Positions 52,964 through 61,851 of a stretch of 64,000 nt of DNA are shown one piece after another. Below the pieces are notes generated by a model. The model worked only from the letters and a program-made list of their open reading frames with translations, did no database searches and was not told the origin of the DNA. Each line of letters opens with the position of its first letter. Position 1 is the first letter of the stretch. Source of the DNA: CAYRJA01 sp964424455 (lineage in GTDB: Bacteria; Bacteroidota; Bacteroidia; Chitinophagales; UBA10324); NCBI GenBank assembly GCA_964424455.1, contig CAYRJA010000002.1, positions 10,811-74,810 of the forward strand, written 5' to 3'. A program made the position numbers and the translations under genes.

Positions 52964-54286
52964 TTACCATCTTACACTTATCCGCGTAAATGCAGAAACG
53001 GAACTGAAAGCGTTGGGTGCAATAAACCCCAGCACATCTTCCGAGCCAATGGAGAAAAACAATTTATCGCTGATAACTTTTGATAGCGCCACACCTGCAT
53101 TAAATACCTGTGTGCCGCCGCCATACAACATTATTGCCGGCTGAATAAATTTTGGTTTGAGCATACTGAAAGAAACAAAAAACATAGGCAGTATGTCAAA
53201 GGCGGGCTTGTATCGGAAACCAGCCCGCAGTTCTGCCTGGTTTTGCCATAGAGATGCAGTGTAACACATTCCGATTTTCATAGGCAAATGTGTAGTAAAC
53301 TGCCGTTCTCTGGTTTTCACGCCCATTAAACTGAGGACAGAATCTTTATCAATATTAAGGAAGGAAGTATCTTTAAAAGAGAACAGATTATTGATTTCAA
53401 TACCTTCAAAATGAATGGAAGAGTCTTGCAAATAATGCAATGATTTATTATTCCATTGAATGAAGCCGGCATCATTGATTATAAACTTAAAGTTTCCCTT
53501 TGCGCCCATTGGAAAGGAAAGAACAAGGTCTGCTGAAGCGCCGGTTCCGTTGAAGGCAAGTAAAGTTTTATCCGTAGTGTTACTTTGCGAATAAAGAAAC
53601 CTGGAATCCAAATCAAGATATTCTCCATTCTGTTCCGTAAACAGACTGCTAATTCCCGTAGTCAGGTGATTAGCATTTATTCCCTGTAACAGCGAGGCGC
53701 TTAATGATAGAGTCCATGACGAGTCAGCACTACCGAACCTTTTCAGCCATGTAAATTTTAATTGACGGAAACGGATATTGAGTAGTCCCGTACCAGTAAA
53801 GAAAGCGGAATCGCCTGCATACATGGCATTACCGTAAAAAACAGTATTGAATGCATCACGGGTAAACCGTAATTCTGTTACAGAGCGCTCGCTCAGTGAA
53901 ACCCCGGTTACACATTTTCTGAAAAAAGATGAATCGCCCCAGTAATGATACCAGCTCAGCGAAGCAATGTAACTGTATTCATAGTGATTCATTCCCTTCA
54001 GCCGTTTGCTTGCAATGGATTTTAAATTATCATCAATAAAATGTTTCTGTAAAATATTTTTACTGAATGAAACCGGAACAACTCCGGAGCGGGTGTATGC
54101 GCTTCCCGCTATTCTTAAAATATTATCTCCCGGATTTTGCAAGTATGAATCACCGAACGACTGAAGGGAAACAATTTCTTCGCTGTTCAGATGAAACATT
54201 TCCTGATTAGTGCTTTGTGCCTGAGTATCACACAGGAAAAACAGAAAAAAAATAACAATGCTGAATTTTATTCCGGCTGATTTCAT
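52964..54286 (-). CDS. Outer-membrane protein, DUF5723-like
   Basis: The 440-residue protein has a signal peptide (FSIVIFFLFFLCDTQA). It has the start pattern common in DUF5723 barrels (SYLQNPGDNILRIAGSAY) and many strand pairs to the end (SVSAFTRISVRW, terminal aromatic). No function is known. It overlaps the upstream lipoprotein gene by 4 bases (54283-54286), so the two are one translational unit and probably one surface complex. Confidence 0.68.
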   Translation of the reverse strand: MKSAGIKFSIVIFFLFFLCDTQAQSTNQEMFHLNSEEIVSLQSFGDSYLQNPGDNILRIAGSAYTRSGVVPVSFSKNILQKHFIDDNLKSIASKRLKGMNHYEYSYIASLSWYHYWGDSSFFRKCVTGVSLSERSVTELRFTRDAFNTVFYGNAMYAGDSAFFTGTGLLNIRFRQLKFTWLKRFGSADSSWTLSLSASLLQGINANHLTTGISSLFTEQNGEYLDLDSRFLYSQSNTTDKTLLAFNGTGASADLVLSFPMGAKGNFKFIINDAGFIQWNNKSLHYLQDSSIHFEGIEINNLFSFKDTSFLNIDKDSVLSLMGVKTRERQFTTHLPMKIGMCYTASLWQNQAELRAGFRYKPAFDILPMFFVSFSMLKPKFIQPAIMLYGGGTQVFNAGVALSKVISDKLFFSIGSEDVLGFIAPNAFSSVSAFTRISVRW

Positions 54287-56424
54287 CTCCCAGTATAATA
54301 AGTGAATTTGCCGGTCAACTTTACTTCCATCTTGTAATTGCTGTAAATTTTTTGATAGCTGTTACAGTTGTTATTGCCTGATGTATTCAGTACAGCCAAT
54401 ACAACTGCTTTTTTCGCATTGCGGATTCGGTTCATCTTGTTATCATCTACCGGAATCTGAATCACACTCTTTGATACAGTTGAAACATGACAATTATTAT
54501 CCAATATTCCGGCAGCAATTTCGTGTGGAGCCGCCATCAGCGAATCAATCAAAACGCCATAGTCATCATACAGAAACACCTGCATATTCGCTTTCAGCGG
54601 AAAACCATTTTCAGCTATCAGATTGAAAATACCATTCTTGATGGATGAACTTCCGTTGGAGTTAGTACTTCCTAAATTAAAATCCACAGTATCCGCAAAC
54701 ATAAGTTTGTTTGCTATAAGCGAAAGAGGAACAGACAAATCAAGTGATACATTCAGCGGGCTGTTATAGTAGGCAAAGTCACTATAGTTGTGACTATTGC
54801 CGGAAGGATTAATGAATACATCCAATTTGTATTTCAGTTTATCCGGCAGATTTTCAATCAATGATTTGATATTTGAATTTGTGTTATCGAGATGAAAATT
54901 GGTGACGGAAGGAGCAAGGGGGAAGTCAGTGGCACGTACAATAGAAAGCGGTTGATTGACAATGGAACTTCCGGTAAGTGTTACAGTTGAGTTCCGGGAC
55001 GAATTGACTGATGATAAATCATAAAGAATAATCCGCCCATCGGCGCCCACTCCATTTTCTATTCCCAGATCAACCGAAACCTTTTCCAATGCCAGCGATC
55101 CGCTTTTTATCTTTTTGAACAAATCAAAACTCTGCTCATCGGGACCAACTGTTACAATTTGCTGACCGAGATAGCCCTCTGTATAGTCGGGCACAATATC
55201 CACTAATCCATAATCAATATACACACTGTCGCTGGTAGAAAGACTGACTTCCCTCCCGGTGGAATCAATCCGGGCAGTTACATGACTGACAAATGTGTTG
55301 TACAGATTTCCACTGATACCTTTTAAGCTAAGCGTGTAACCCGATAAATCATAACTACGATTACTTACTGTAACACCATTCGGCGGAGCAGGAGGCAATA
55401 CCGTCTTTGCAAACATTGGTTTTCCGTTTGCATCTATTGCACCGGGCAGCGAGTAATCAAACTTTGAAGTATCGGCAATTGAACTCCGGATAGTAACTAC
55501 CATTTTTCCACTCTTTATTTTCAGCAGATTTAACTTTGCCCCGCCACTCAGGACATAGGTAGTTTCATTGTTCTGATCAATTAAATTTTGAGAAGGGAAA
55601 ACAGCGGTTGCAGATTCTACAATCAGATCATGTGCCTGCATTGTGGCTGTAAGTGCATTTGAAGTATCAATCAGTACAGAAGAACTTCCGCTGCCTGAAC
55701 TTTCCAGATTAACGATGGTGGCAACCAACTGCCCTTCCATTGTTTTTCCACTTAAGTCAATCTGTTTCGTTTGTGAGGTGTGAGGCAAAATATTCAAAAA
55801 TGTCTGAGTGGAAATAATTTCTTTACTCACTTTATTCTTAATCTGAAACACCAATTTGTCAATTGGAATTGGAAATCCGTTATCAATTTTCATATCAATA
55901 AAACCGGACTTCAGTGTTGCCGTTTTAAAAAATTTAGTGGCATCAATATCATTGTCACCGGAAGAAATGGGCGGAAAAGAAGGGATAGGAGAATAAGTAC
56001 TGTTCGCCTCAATAATTGCATTACCAATAAACGCATTAACGCCGCCCGACTGAATCAACTGATGACAAAGTTCACCGAGTGAAATAGGATAAACAATAGA
56101 TTGATCAGCCAATTCAAGGTTGACAACACTATAACTTGCTTTGATAGTAGTATCAGGAATTTTAAAAGTTCGATCGGCAGGTGAGAAACCATAAAGATTC
56201 TGACTGTAAACAATCCTCAGCGAACTATCAGTTTCAGATTGAAGTAATGTATCGTTTACTAAACTGCTCAGATCAAGAGTTGATTTTATAAGAGGAGTAA
56301 GCAGCGTGGTATTCCACCCTTCATTCAGATCATTGGATTTTCGGCATGACGAAAAAAGGAAAAAGAAGGTGCAAAAAATAATTGTACCCCTAAGTATTGC
56401 GTTCATCTTTTTCTTATTCATCAA
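54283..56424 (-). CDS. Large uncharacterised lipoprotein
   Basis: The 713-residue protein begins with a lipoprotein signal (TIIFCTFFFLFSSC, Cys near residue 27). The mature part is beta-rich with many Ser, Thr, Asn and Asp residues, lacks transmembrane helices, and shows no enzymatic motif that I recognise. There are tandem-looking segments (LDLSSLVNDTLLQ, IDLSGKTMEGQLV, LDLSVPLSLIANKLMF) that may be repeated beta domains. It is co-transcribed with the DUF5723-like barrel through an ATGA overlap, so it is probably anchored at the outer membrane beside it. Confidence 0.65.
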   Translation of the reverse strand: MMNKKKMNAILRGTIIFCTFFFLFSSCRKSNDLNEGWNTTLLTPLIKSTLDLSSLVNDTLLQSETDSSLRIVYSQNLYGFSPADRTFKIPDTTIKASYSVVNLELADQSIVYPISLGELCHQLIQSGGVNAFIGNAIIEANSTYSPIPSFPPISSGDNDIDATKFFKTATLKSGFIDMKIDNGFPIPIDKLVFQIKNKVSKEIISTQTFLNILPHTSQTKQIDLSGKTMEGQLVATIVNLESSGSGSSSVLIDTSNALTATMQAHDLIVESATAVFPSQNLIDQNNETTYVLSGGAKLNLLKIKSGKMVVTIRSSIADTSKFDYSLPGAIDANGKPMFAKTVLPPAPPNGVTVSNRSYDLSGYTLSLKGISGNLYNTFVSHVTARIDSTGREVSLSTSDSVYIDYGLVDIVPDYTEGYLGQQIVTVGPDEQSFDLFKKIKSGSLALEKVSVDLGIENGVGADGRIILYDLSSVNSSRNSTVTLTGSSIVNQPLSIVRATDFPLAPSVTNFHLDNTNSNIKSLIENLPDKLKYKLDVFINPSGNSHNYSDFAYYNSPLNVSLDLSVPLSLIANKLMFADTVDFNLGSTNSNGSSSIKNGIFNLIAENGFPLKANMQVFLYDDYGVLIDSLMAAPHEIAAGILDNNCHVSTVSKSVIQIPVDDNKMNRIRNAKKAVVLAVLNTSGNNNCNSYQKIYSNYKMEVKLTGKFTYYTGR

Positions 56425-56544
56425 TTAAAATAAAAAAGGATTCACCTTCATTTTCGGAGTGAAAAGTAGAATAAAAATAATGGGAAATAAAATAAACCTG
56501 CCGGAATCCTGATGGTGATAATATTATTGAGAAAATTCTTTTAA

Positions 56545-56790
56545 TCAACTCTCCATTTCCAAAGCAAGTTGCTCCACTTCAATTGCAAATTCCCAAAATA
56601 ATTTTGACAACAAATCATCAAACTCATTGAGATAGGAGCTACTCATTTCCTTTAACATAGGGTAATGATTAAATGCAATTTTTTTAATTGCTTCTTCAAC
56701 TTCATTCTGAAATTGCTCAAACAGATGAGAGTTTTTTTCTGCCTCTATTTTTAACAGAGTCAGTTTTTCTAAATCTTTCCGGGTAATCAT
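56545..56790 (-). CDS. Small hypothetical helical protein
   Basis: The 81-residue soluble protein is nearly all helix and acidic (LEKLTLLKIEAEKNSHLFEQF, EVEEAIKKIAFNHY, LLSKLFWEFAIEVEQLALEME). No motif or signal is seen. It is isolated between convergent-looking neighbours, with a 120-base gap to the lipoprotein gene upstream. Sensible codons and amphipathic pattern favour a real gene, but I cannot name it. Confidence 0.55.
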   Translation of the reverse strand: MITRKDLEKLTLLKIEAEKNSHLFEQFQNEVEEAIKKIAFNHYPMLKEMSSSYLNEFDDLLSKLFWEFAIEVEQLALEMES

Positions 56791-56933
56791 GGCAGTGGTT
56801 GGGTTTGGTCAATGTAACTATGAATTTTGATAGTGAAAAATACAAATCAAATTTCAAACAAAGAAATGATAATTTCTCTGCTGTGGAAATGTATGAGAAA
56901 TGTGATTCACCACTGTGCTTATGTTGTCTTTAT

Positions 56934-56941
56934 TATCTTTG
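56934..56941 (+). promoter_or_regulatory. Candidate -7 box for the MBL nuclease gene
   Basis: TATCTTTG matches TAnnTTTG and lies 24 bases before the ATG at 56966. Its presence here also argues for that start over an upstream ATG at 56915. The -33 side is poor. Confidence 0.4.
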
Positions 56942-56965
56942 AACAATTCATATAATATATTTCCT

Positions 56966-58375
56966 ATGCAGATAAAATTTTGCGGCGCGGCACGAACTGT
57001 AACAGGCAGCTCTCATCTTATCACTCTTGACGACGGATATAAAATCTTACTCGATTGCGGATTGTTTCAGGGTAAGCAGGCTTATATTGACGAGCTCAAC
57101 CAGCAGTTTCTTTTTGATCCTAAAGAAATTAATTGCCTGATTCTTTCTCATGCACATATTGACCATTCCGGCCGGATTCCCAAACTGGTAAAGGAAGGTT
57201 TTCGGGGAGAAATTTTCTGTACGACAGCAACCAACGATTTATCAAAAATCATGTTGCTTGACAGTGCGCACATTCAGGAAAAAGATACCGAGTTTCATAA
57301 TAAGCGCCGTGCAAAAAAAGGATTGCCCCCGCTTAATCCGCTTTATGAAGCCCAGGATGCAGAGCAGGCGCTCAGGAAATTTGTATCGGTAAATTATGAA
57401 GAATGGTTTCCGGTTCGTGAAGATGTTTCTGTACGGATTCGTGATAACGGACATATTCTTGGCAGCGGAAGTGTTACACTAAAAATCAAACGAAGCAATG
57501 GAAGAGAAGTATCCATAGCTTTTACAGGCGATATTGGCCGTCCCGACCGCCCGATTCTGAAAGATCCTGCACAAATGGATGATGCAGATTATCTTATCAG
57601 CGAGTCCACTTACGGAGGTCGTCTGCACGAGAAATTTCCTGATGATAAAGACCATCTCTATAAAGTGGTGAAAGAAACCTGCATAGACCGGAAAGGAAAA
57701 ATTATTATTCCATCATTCAGTATCGGGCGTACGCAGGAAATCGTTTATATGCTTGACCAACTCGAACACATGGGAAAGCTAAACCATATTCCGGTTTTCG
57801 TGGACAGCCCGCTTTCAACCAATGCTACTGAAATTTACCGCAACCATCCTGAATGTTTCGATGAGGAAATCAGAAACTATATGAAGAAAGAGTCGAATCC
57901 ATTTGGTTTTAATAACCTTCAATATATCACAGAAGTAGAACAATCGAAACAACTTAATTCATTGAAAGAACCGGCAATAATTATTTCTGCTTCAGGCATG
58001 GCAGAAGCCGGAAGAATTATTCATCACATTTCCAACAATGTTGAAAATCCGGATAACACGATTTTAATCGTAGGATACTGCGCAGAAGGCACTTTGGGAT
58101 GGAGATTAAGAACAGGAATGAAAGAGATTAAGATTTTTGGAGAAGAGAAAAAAGTGAAAGCACAGATTGCAGTGATGGATTCATTCAGCGCACACGGTGA
58201 CCAGAAAGAAATGCTTTCATTCCTCGACAATCTTGACCGCTCGCGACTGAAACAAACATTTCTGGTTCATGGCGAATATGAGGATGGGCAGTTGCCCTTT
58301 AAAGCCGTACTTGAAAAAAACAGATTTCAAAATATTTCAATTCCCCAGAAAGGAGAAGTGATTACTATTGACTAA
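56966..58375 (+). CDS. Metallo-beta-lactamase/beta-CASP RNA nuclease (CPSF-like)
   Basis: The ATG at 56966 begins QIKFCGAARTVTGSS, the conserved start, giving about 469 residues. The metal site HAHIDH (H62, H64, D66, H67) is complete. Further ligands are in the ILGSG loop and FTGDIG; then the beta-CASP region (FSIGRTQEIVYMLDQL) and the C-terminal motif FSAHGDQKEML with its His. Proteins of this type resemble the RNA specificity group of CPSF73-like nucleases and are annotated as RNA-processing exonucleases. The precise substrate cannot be read from the sequence. Confidence 0.92.
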   Translation: MQIKFCGAARTVTGSSHLITLDDGYKILLDCGLFQGKQAYIDELNQQFLFDPKEINCLILSHAHIDHSGRIPKLVKEGFRGEIFCTTATNDLSKIMLLDSAHIQEKDTEFHNKRRAKKGLPPLNPLYEAQDAEQALRKFVSVNYEEWFPVREDVSVRIRDNGHILGSGSVTLKIKRSNGREVSIAFTGDIGRPDRPILKDPAQMDDADYLISESTYGGRLHEKFPDDKDHLYKVVKETCIDRKGKIIIPSFSIGRTQEIVYMLDQLEHMGKLNHIPVFVDSPLSTNATEIYRNHPECFDEEIRNYMKKESNPFGFNNLQYITEVEQSKQLNSLKEPAIIISASGMAEAGRIIHHISNNVENPDNTILIVGYCAEGTLGWRLRTGMKEIKIFGEEKKVKAQIAVMDSFSAHGDQKEMLSFLDNLDRSRLKQTFLVHGEYEDGQLPFKAVLEKNRFQNISIPQKGEVITID

Positions 58376-58395
58376 ACTTTATTCGTTCTGCTTAT

Positions 58396-58403
58396 TATCT
58401 TTG
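58396..58403 (+). promoter_or_regulatory. Candidate -7 box before carA
   Basis: TATCTTTG lies 45 bases upstream of the carA ATG and 20 bases after the preceding stop. The spacing to a -33 TTG is not standard (25 bases). Confidence 0.35.
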
Positions 58404-58448
58404 CACTTTAGTAATTGCTCTGACATTTTACGGAGCATTATATAAAAA

Positions 58449-59543
58449 ATGAGTCAAAGAAATCCCGCATTATTACTCCTCGAAGACGGAACTATCTATC
58501 AAGGACTTGCAGGCGGCAAAATCGGCACAAGCGTTGGAGAAATCTGCTTTAGCACAGGCAACACAGGTTATCAGGAAATTTTTACAGATCCATCGTTCTT
58601 CGGTCAGTTGTTAGTTACCACACATGTACACATCGGTAACTATGGAATCAAGGATGAAGAAGCGGAGAGTGAATCTATCAAAATTGCCGGGCTTATATGC
58701 AAAAACTTTAATGTTGCTTATTCGCGTAAGTTAGCTCAAAAGTCAATCGAAGATTATTTCATTGAGCAAAATAAAGTAGCAATAAGTGGAATAGATACTC
58801 GCGCTTTGGTGCGTCATATCCGTAATAAAGGAGCTATGAATGCCATTATCAGTTCAGAAATTACAGATATAAATGAACTGAAAAAGAAGCTTTCAAAAGT
58901 TCCTTCTATGGCAGGATTAGAACTGTCAAGTAAGGTAAGTACTGTTGCACCCTATTATGTGGGAGAACCATCTGCACCGTTAAAAATTGCTGTGCTTGAT
59001 TTAGGAGTAAAGAAAAATATCCTGCGCTGCTTTTCGGAAAGAGGAGCTTATCTGAAAATTTTTCCTGCAAAAACTTCTTTTAAAGAAATGGCAGAATGGC
59101 AACCGCATGGTTATTTTATTTCCAATGGACCGGGTGATCCATCAGCTATGTCTTACGCATTGCAAACGGTAAAAGATATTCTGAATGAAGAGAAACCATT
59201 TTTTGGAATTTGTCTCGGACATCAGTTACTCGCTATTGCGAATGGAATCGGCACTTACAAAATGCACCATGGGCACAGAGGCATAAATCATCCGGTGAAA
59301 AATATTGTAACAGGTCGTTGTGAGATTACATGTCAGAATCACGGATTTGGTATAAATGAAGAAGATGTGAAAAAGAGTAAGAGCGTAGAAGCAACACACA
59401 TCAACCTGAACGACAACAGCATTGAGGGAATACGACTGAAAAATAAAAAGGCATTTTCAGTTCAATATCATCCTGAATCTTCTCCCGGTCCGCACGACAG
59501 CCGGTATTTGTTTGATGACTTTTTGAAAATGATAAATAATTAA
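58449..59543 (+). CDS. carA: Carbamoyl-phosphate synthase small subunit
   Basis: The 364-residue protein has the CarA N-terminal domain (ALLLLEDGTIYQGLAGG, FSTGNTGYQEIFTDPS) and a class I glutamine amidotransferase domain, with nucleophile C255 in FGICLGHQ and the His/Glu of the triad in QYHPESSPGP. It supplies ammonia from glutamine for carbamoyl phosphate in arginine and pyrimidine synthesis. The large subunit carB is not in the window. A GxxExxY cassette separates it from eno. Confidence 0.96.
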   Translation: MSQRNPALLLLEDGTIYQGLAGGKIGTSVGEICFSTGNTGYQEIFTDPSFFGQLLVTTHVHIGNYGIKDEEAESESIKIAGLICKNFNVAYSRKLAQKSIEDYFIEQNKVAISGIDTRALVRHIRNKGAMNAIISSEITDINELKKKLSKVPSMAGLELSSKVSTVAPYYVGEPSAPLKIAVLDLGVKKNILRCFSERGAYLKIFPAKTSFKEMAEWQPHGYFISNGPGDPSAMSYALQTVKDILNEEKPFFGICLGHQLLAIANGIGTYKMHHGHRGINHPVKNIVTGRCEITCQNHGFGINEEDVKKSKSVEATHINLNDNSIEGIRLKNKKAFSVQYHPESSPGPHDSRYLFDDFLKMINN

Positions 59544-59549
59544 TTTACT

Positions 59550-59575
59550 CACCACAGAGGCACAAAGACACAGAG
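59550..59575 (+). repeat. Left inverted repeat of the GxxExxY cassette
   Basis: This is the 26-bp arm beginning CACCACAGAGGC, 6 bases after the carA stop, matching the reverse complement of 59979-60004 at 25 of 26 positions. It is too far from its partner to form a normal terminator hairpin. Confidence 0.9.
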
Positions 59576-59588
59576 ATATTTTTCTCAA

Positions 59589-59978
59589 ATGACACAAGAA
59601 GAAAGAAATAGAATTACTAAAGACATTCTTGATGCCTCTATAGAAGTACACAGAAACCTGGGACCAGGATTGCTTGAATCTGTTTATGAAGTGTGTCTTT
59701 GCAAAGAATTGTTGATGAGGAAAAGAAATTTCCTTCGACAGGTAGCTCTTCCTGTTGTTTACAAAGAAGAAAGTTTAGATTTAGATTTCAGAATTGATAT
59801 TCTTGTCGAAGAAGAAATAGTTATAGAATTAAAAGCTGTTGACGCATTATTACCTGTTCATGAAGCACAAATTTTAACCTATCTAAAACTGTCAGACAAA
59901 AGGATAGGACTTCTAATAAACTTTAATGTTCCAAAACTTATTGATGGATTTAAACGGATAATCAATGGCTACGATTAA
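59589..59978 (+). CDS. GxxExxY protein (PD-(D/E)xK nuclease-like)
   Basis: This 129-residue protein has the namesake motif G27-LL-E30-SV-Y33 after IEVHRNLGPG. It also has the nuclease-like core D70 then E80-L-K82 (FRIDILVEEEIVIELK) and the following HEAQILTYLK. It matches the GxxExxY family (TIGR04256, within the PDDEXK_3 group) in length and motif order. Biochemical activity of the family is not established. It is enclosed by 26-bp inverted repeats, so it is probably a guest gene between carA and eno. The codons look like the surrounding genome. Confidence 0.88.
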   Translation: MTQEERNRITKDILDASIEVHRNLGPGLLESVYEVCLCKELLMRKRNFLRQVALPVVYKEESLDLDFRIDILVEEEIVIELKAVDALLPVHEAQILTYLKLSDKRIGLLINFNVPKLIDGFKRIINGYD

Positions 59979-60004
59979 CTCTGTGCCTTTGTGCCTCTGT
60001 GGTG
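59979..60004 (-). repeat. Right inverted repeat of the GxxExxY cassette
   Basis: This 26-bp arm begins CTCTGTGCCTTTGTGCC, immediately after the TAA stop codon. It may also form part of a transcript end when paired with the left arm at a distance. Confidence 0.9.
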
Positions 60005-60031
60005 CTCCCATAAAACATAAAACTTTAAACT

Positions 60032-61318
60032 ATGTCTATAATTATTGATGTTCATGCCCGACAGATTCTTGATTCACGCGGAAACCCTACAGTGGAAGCA
60101 GAAGTAACTACAAGCAATGGAGCGATGGGACGCGCTGCTGTACCTTCCGGTGCATCTACCGGCAAGCACGAAGCCGTTGAACTGCGCGACGGCGATAAGA
60201 AAAAATACTTGGGTAAAGGTGTTACAAAAGCAGTGAAGAATGTAAACAATATTCTTGCTAAAGAATTAGAAGGGTTGCATGTTACCGATCAGGTGATGAT
60301 TGACAAACTGATGATTGAAATAGATAATACGGATAACAAAGAAAACTTAGGAGCTAATGCAATTCTTGCCGTTTCACTTGCCTGCGCACATGCTGCAGCG
60401 GAAGAAGTTGGACAGTCGCTTTACCGTTATATAGGCGGCGTAAATGCGCGCACCCTTCCTATTCCTATGATGAATATATTAAATGGCGGCGCTCATGCAG
60501 ACAACAAAATAGATTTTCAGGAATTTATGGTTATGCCCGTCGGAGCAGATAGTTTTAGCGAGGCATTGCAAATGGGTGTTGAAGTTTTTCATCACCTGAA
60601 AGGTGTGTTGAAGAAAAAAGGATATTCTACCAATGTTGGCGATGAGGGCGGCTTTGCTCCCAACATTCAATCCAATGAAGAAGCTATTGAAACAGTGTTA
60701 CAGGCGATTGAAGATGCAGGATATAAACCGGGCAATGACATTTACATAGCAATGGATGCAGCGGTTTCAGAACTGTACGATGAAAAAACAGGAATGTATG
60801 TTTATAAAAAGTCCAGTGGTAAAAAGTTTTCAGGAGATGAGATGATTGCTTACTGGAAGAAATGGATAAAGAAATACCCTATTATTTCTATTGAAGACGG
60901 ATTAGCTGAAGATGATTGGAAAGGATGGGCAAAACTTACGAATGAAATTGGCGGAGCTGTTCAGTTAGTAGGAGATGATTTATTTGTAACCAATGTGAAG
61001 CGCTTGCAAAAAGGCATTGATGAAAAAGTAGCAAACTCCATTCTGATTAAAGTAAATCAGATAGGAACGCTTACTGAAACTATTGATGCGGTTGCCTTAG
61101 CGACCAAAAATTCATACACCTCAATTATGAGCCATCGCAGTGGCGAAACTGAGGACACAACCATAGCTGACCTTGCGGTAGCGCTGAATTGCGGACAAAT
61201 AAAAACCGGCTCTGCCTCCCGATCCGACCGGATAGCCAAGTACAATCAACTTATCCGTGTGGAAGAAGAACTGGGTGACGATGCCATCTACCCCGGCAAG
61301 AGTTTTAAGTTTGCCTGA
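60032..61318 (+). CDS. eno: Enolase
   Basis: The 428-residue glycolytic enzyme converts 2-phosphoglycerate to phosphoenolpyruvate. Signatures present are the N-terminal QILDSRGNPTVE, the lid segment PSGASTGKHEAVELRD, Mg2+ ligands in YIAMDAAVSE, SIEDGLAEDD and VGDDLFVTN, the catalytic Lys in ILIKVNQIGT, and the C-terminal MSHRSGETEDTTIADL. It is complete. ftsB/divIC follows after 92 bases. Confidence 0.98.
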   Translation: MSIIIDVHARQILDSRGNPTVEAEVTTSNGAMGRAAVPSGASTGKHEAVELRDGDKKKYLGKGVTKAVKNVNNILAKELEGLHVTDQVMIDKLMIEIDNTDNKENLGANAILAVSLACAHAAAEEVGQSLYRYIGGVNARTLPIPMMNILNGGAHADNKIDFQEFMVMPVGADSFSEALQMGVEVFHHLKGVLKKKGYSTNVGDEGGFAPNIQSNEEAIETVLQAIEDAGYKPGNDIYIAMDAAVSELYDEKTGMYVYKKSSGKKFSGDEMIAYWKKWIKKYPIISIEDGLAEDDWKGWAKLTNEIGGAVQLVGDDLFVTNVKRLQKGIDEKVANSILIKVNQIGTLTETIDAVALATKNSYTSIMSHRSGETEDTTIADLAVALNCGQIKTGSASRSDRIAKYNQLIRVEEELGDDAIYPGKSFKFA

Positions 61319-61410
61319 CATTACAACTATTCTGAGAGTTGCAGAATTTTCCTGTACTGAAAAACGAACCGCTTTCGTTATTCAGAAGAAGTTGTTTAAA
61401 GGAATGAATT

Positions 61411-61752
61411 ATGGCAAAGAAAAATTCTTTCAATAAGTTTTTCAAAAGACTGGTAAAAGGGAATGTTCCGCCTTTGCTGAAGAACAAATATTTCCTCACC
61501 ATACTTGCCTTTTTTGTGTGGATGCTGTTCTTCGATAAGAACGATGTTGTATCGCAGGTAAAACTTCGCTGGAAACTGTATGAAATGCGCAGCAAGCAAA
61601 CATATTATTCCGATATGATTAAACAGGTGAATCATGAGAAGAAAGAACTTTTCACCAGCACAGAATCACTGGAAAAATTTGCCCGTGAACAGTACATGAT
61701 GAAAAAAGATGAAGAGGATTTGTTTGTGATAGTGCCGGAAGCGAAAAAATAA
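61411..61752 (+). CDS. ftsB: Septum formation initiator protein (FtsB/DivIC family)
   Basis: The 113-residue bitopic protein has a basic N-terminus, one membrane span (YFLTILAFFVWMLFF) and a periplasmic coiled coil (about 50-85; VKLRWKLYEMRSKQTYYSDMIKQVNHEKKEL). The C-terminus EKFAREQYMMKKDEEDLFVIV is the typical end of FtsB/DivIC. It bridges early and late division proteins with FtsL and FtsQ. The eno-ftsB neighbourhood is common. Confidence 0.9.
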   Translation: MAKKNSFNKFFKRLVKGNVPPLLKNKYFLTILAFFVWMLFFDKNDVVSQVKLRWKLYEMRSKQTYYSDMIKQVNHEKKELFTSTESLEKFAREQYMMKKDEEDLFVIVPEAKK

Positions 61753-61768
61753 AAACAAACTAAAGAGA

Positions 61769-61801
61769 AACGCTCTGCAAAATTTTGCAGAGCGTTTTCA
61801 T
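61769..61801. terminator. Bidirectional terminator between ftsB and the S9 peptidase gene
   Basis: This is a perfect palindrome, AACGCTCTGCAAAA then TTTTGCAGAGCGTT, with 14-bp arms and a T-rich flank. It lies between convergent genes. Confidence 0.85.
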
Positions 61802-61851
61802 TTTATCAGAATCAGCAAGTCAAATTGACAAACTGATTTGAATAATAAGTG

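Larger units (their letters stand above)
59550..60004. mobile_element. Inverted-repeat-flanked GxxExxY gene cassette (455 bp)
   Basis: Two 26-bp inverted repeats (59550-59575 and 59979-60004) bound one small gene. Left reads CACCACAGAGGCACAAAG; right is its reverse complement with one difference (A in the left arm, G in the right). The right arm begins exactly after the gene's stop codon, and the left arm ends 13 bases before the start. The unit lies in the 488-base gap between carA and eno, two genes likely contiguous in the ancestor. No transposase is inside. The compact layout suggests a non-autonomous mobile gene unit. Confidence 0.7.
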
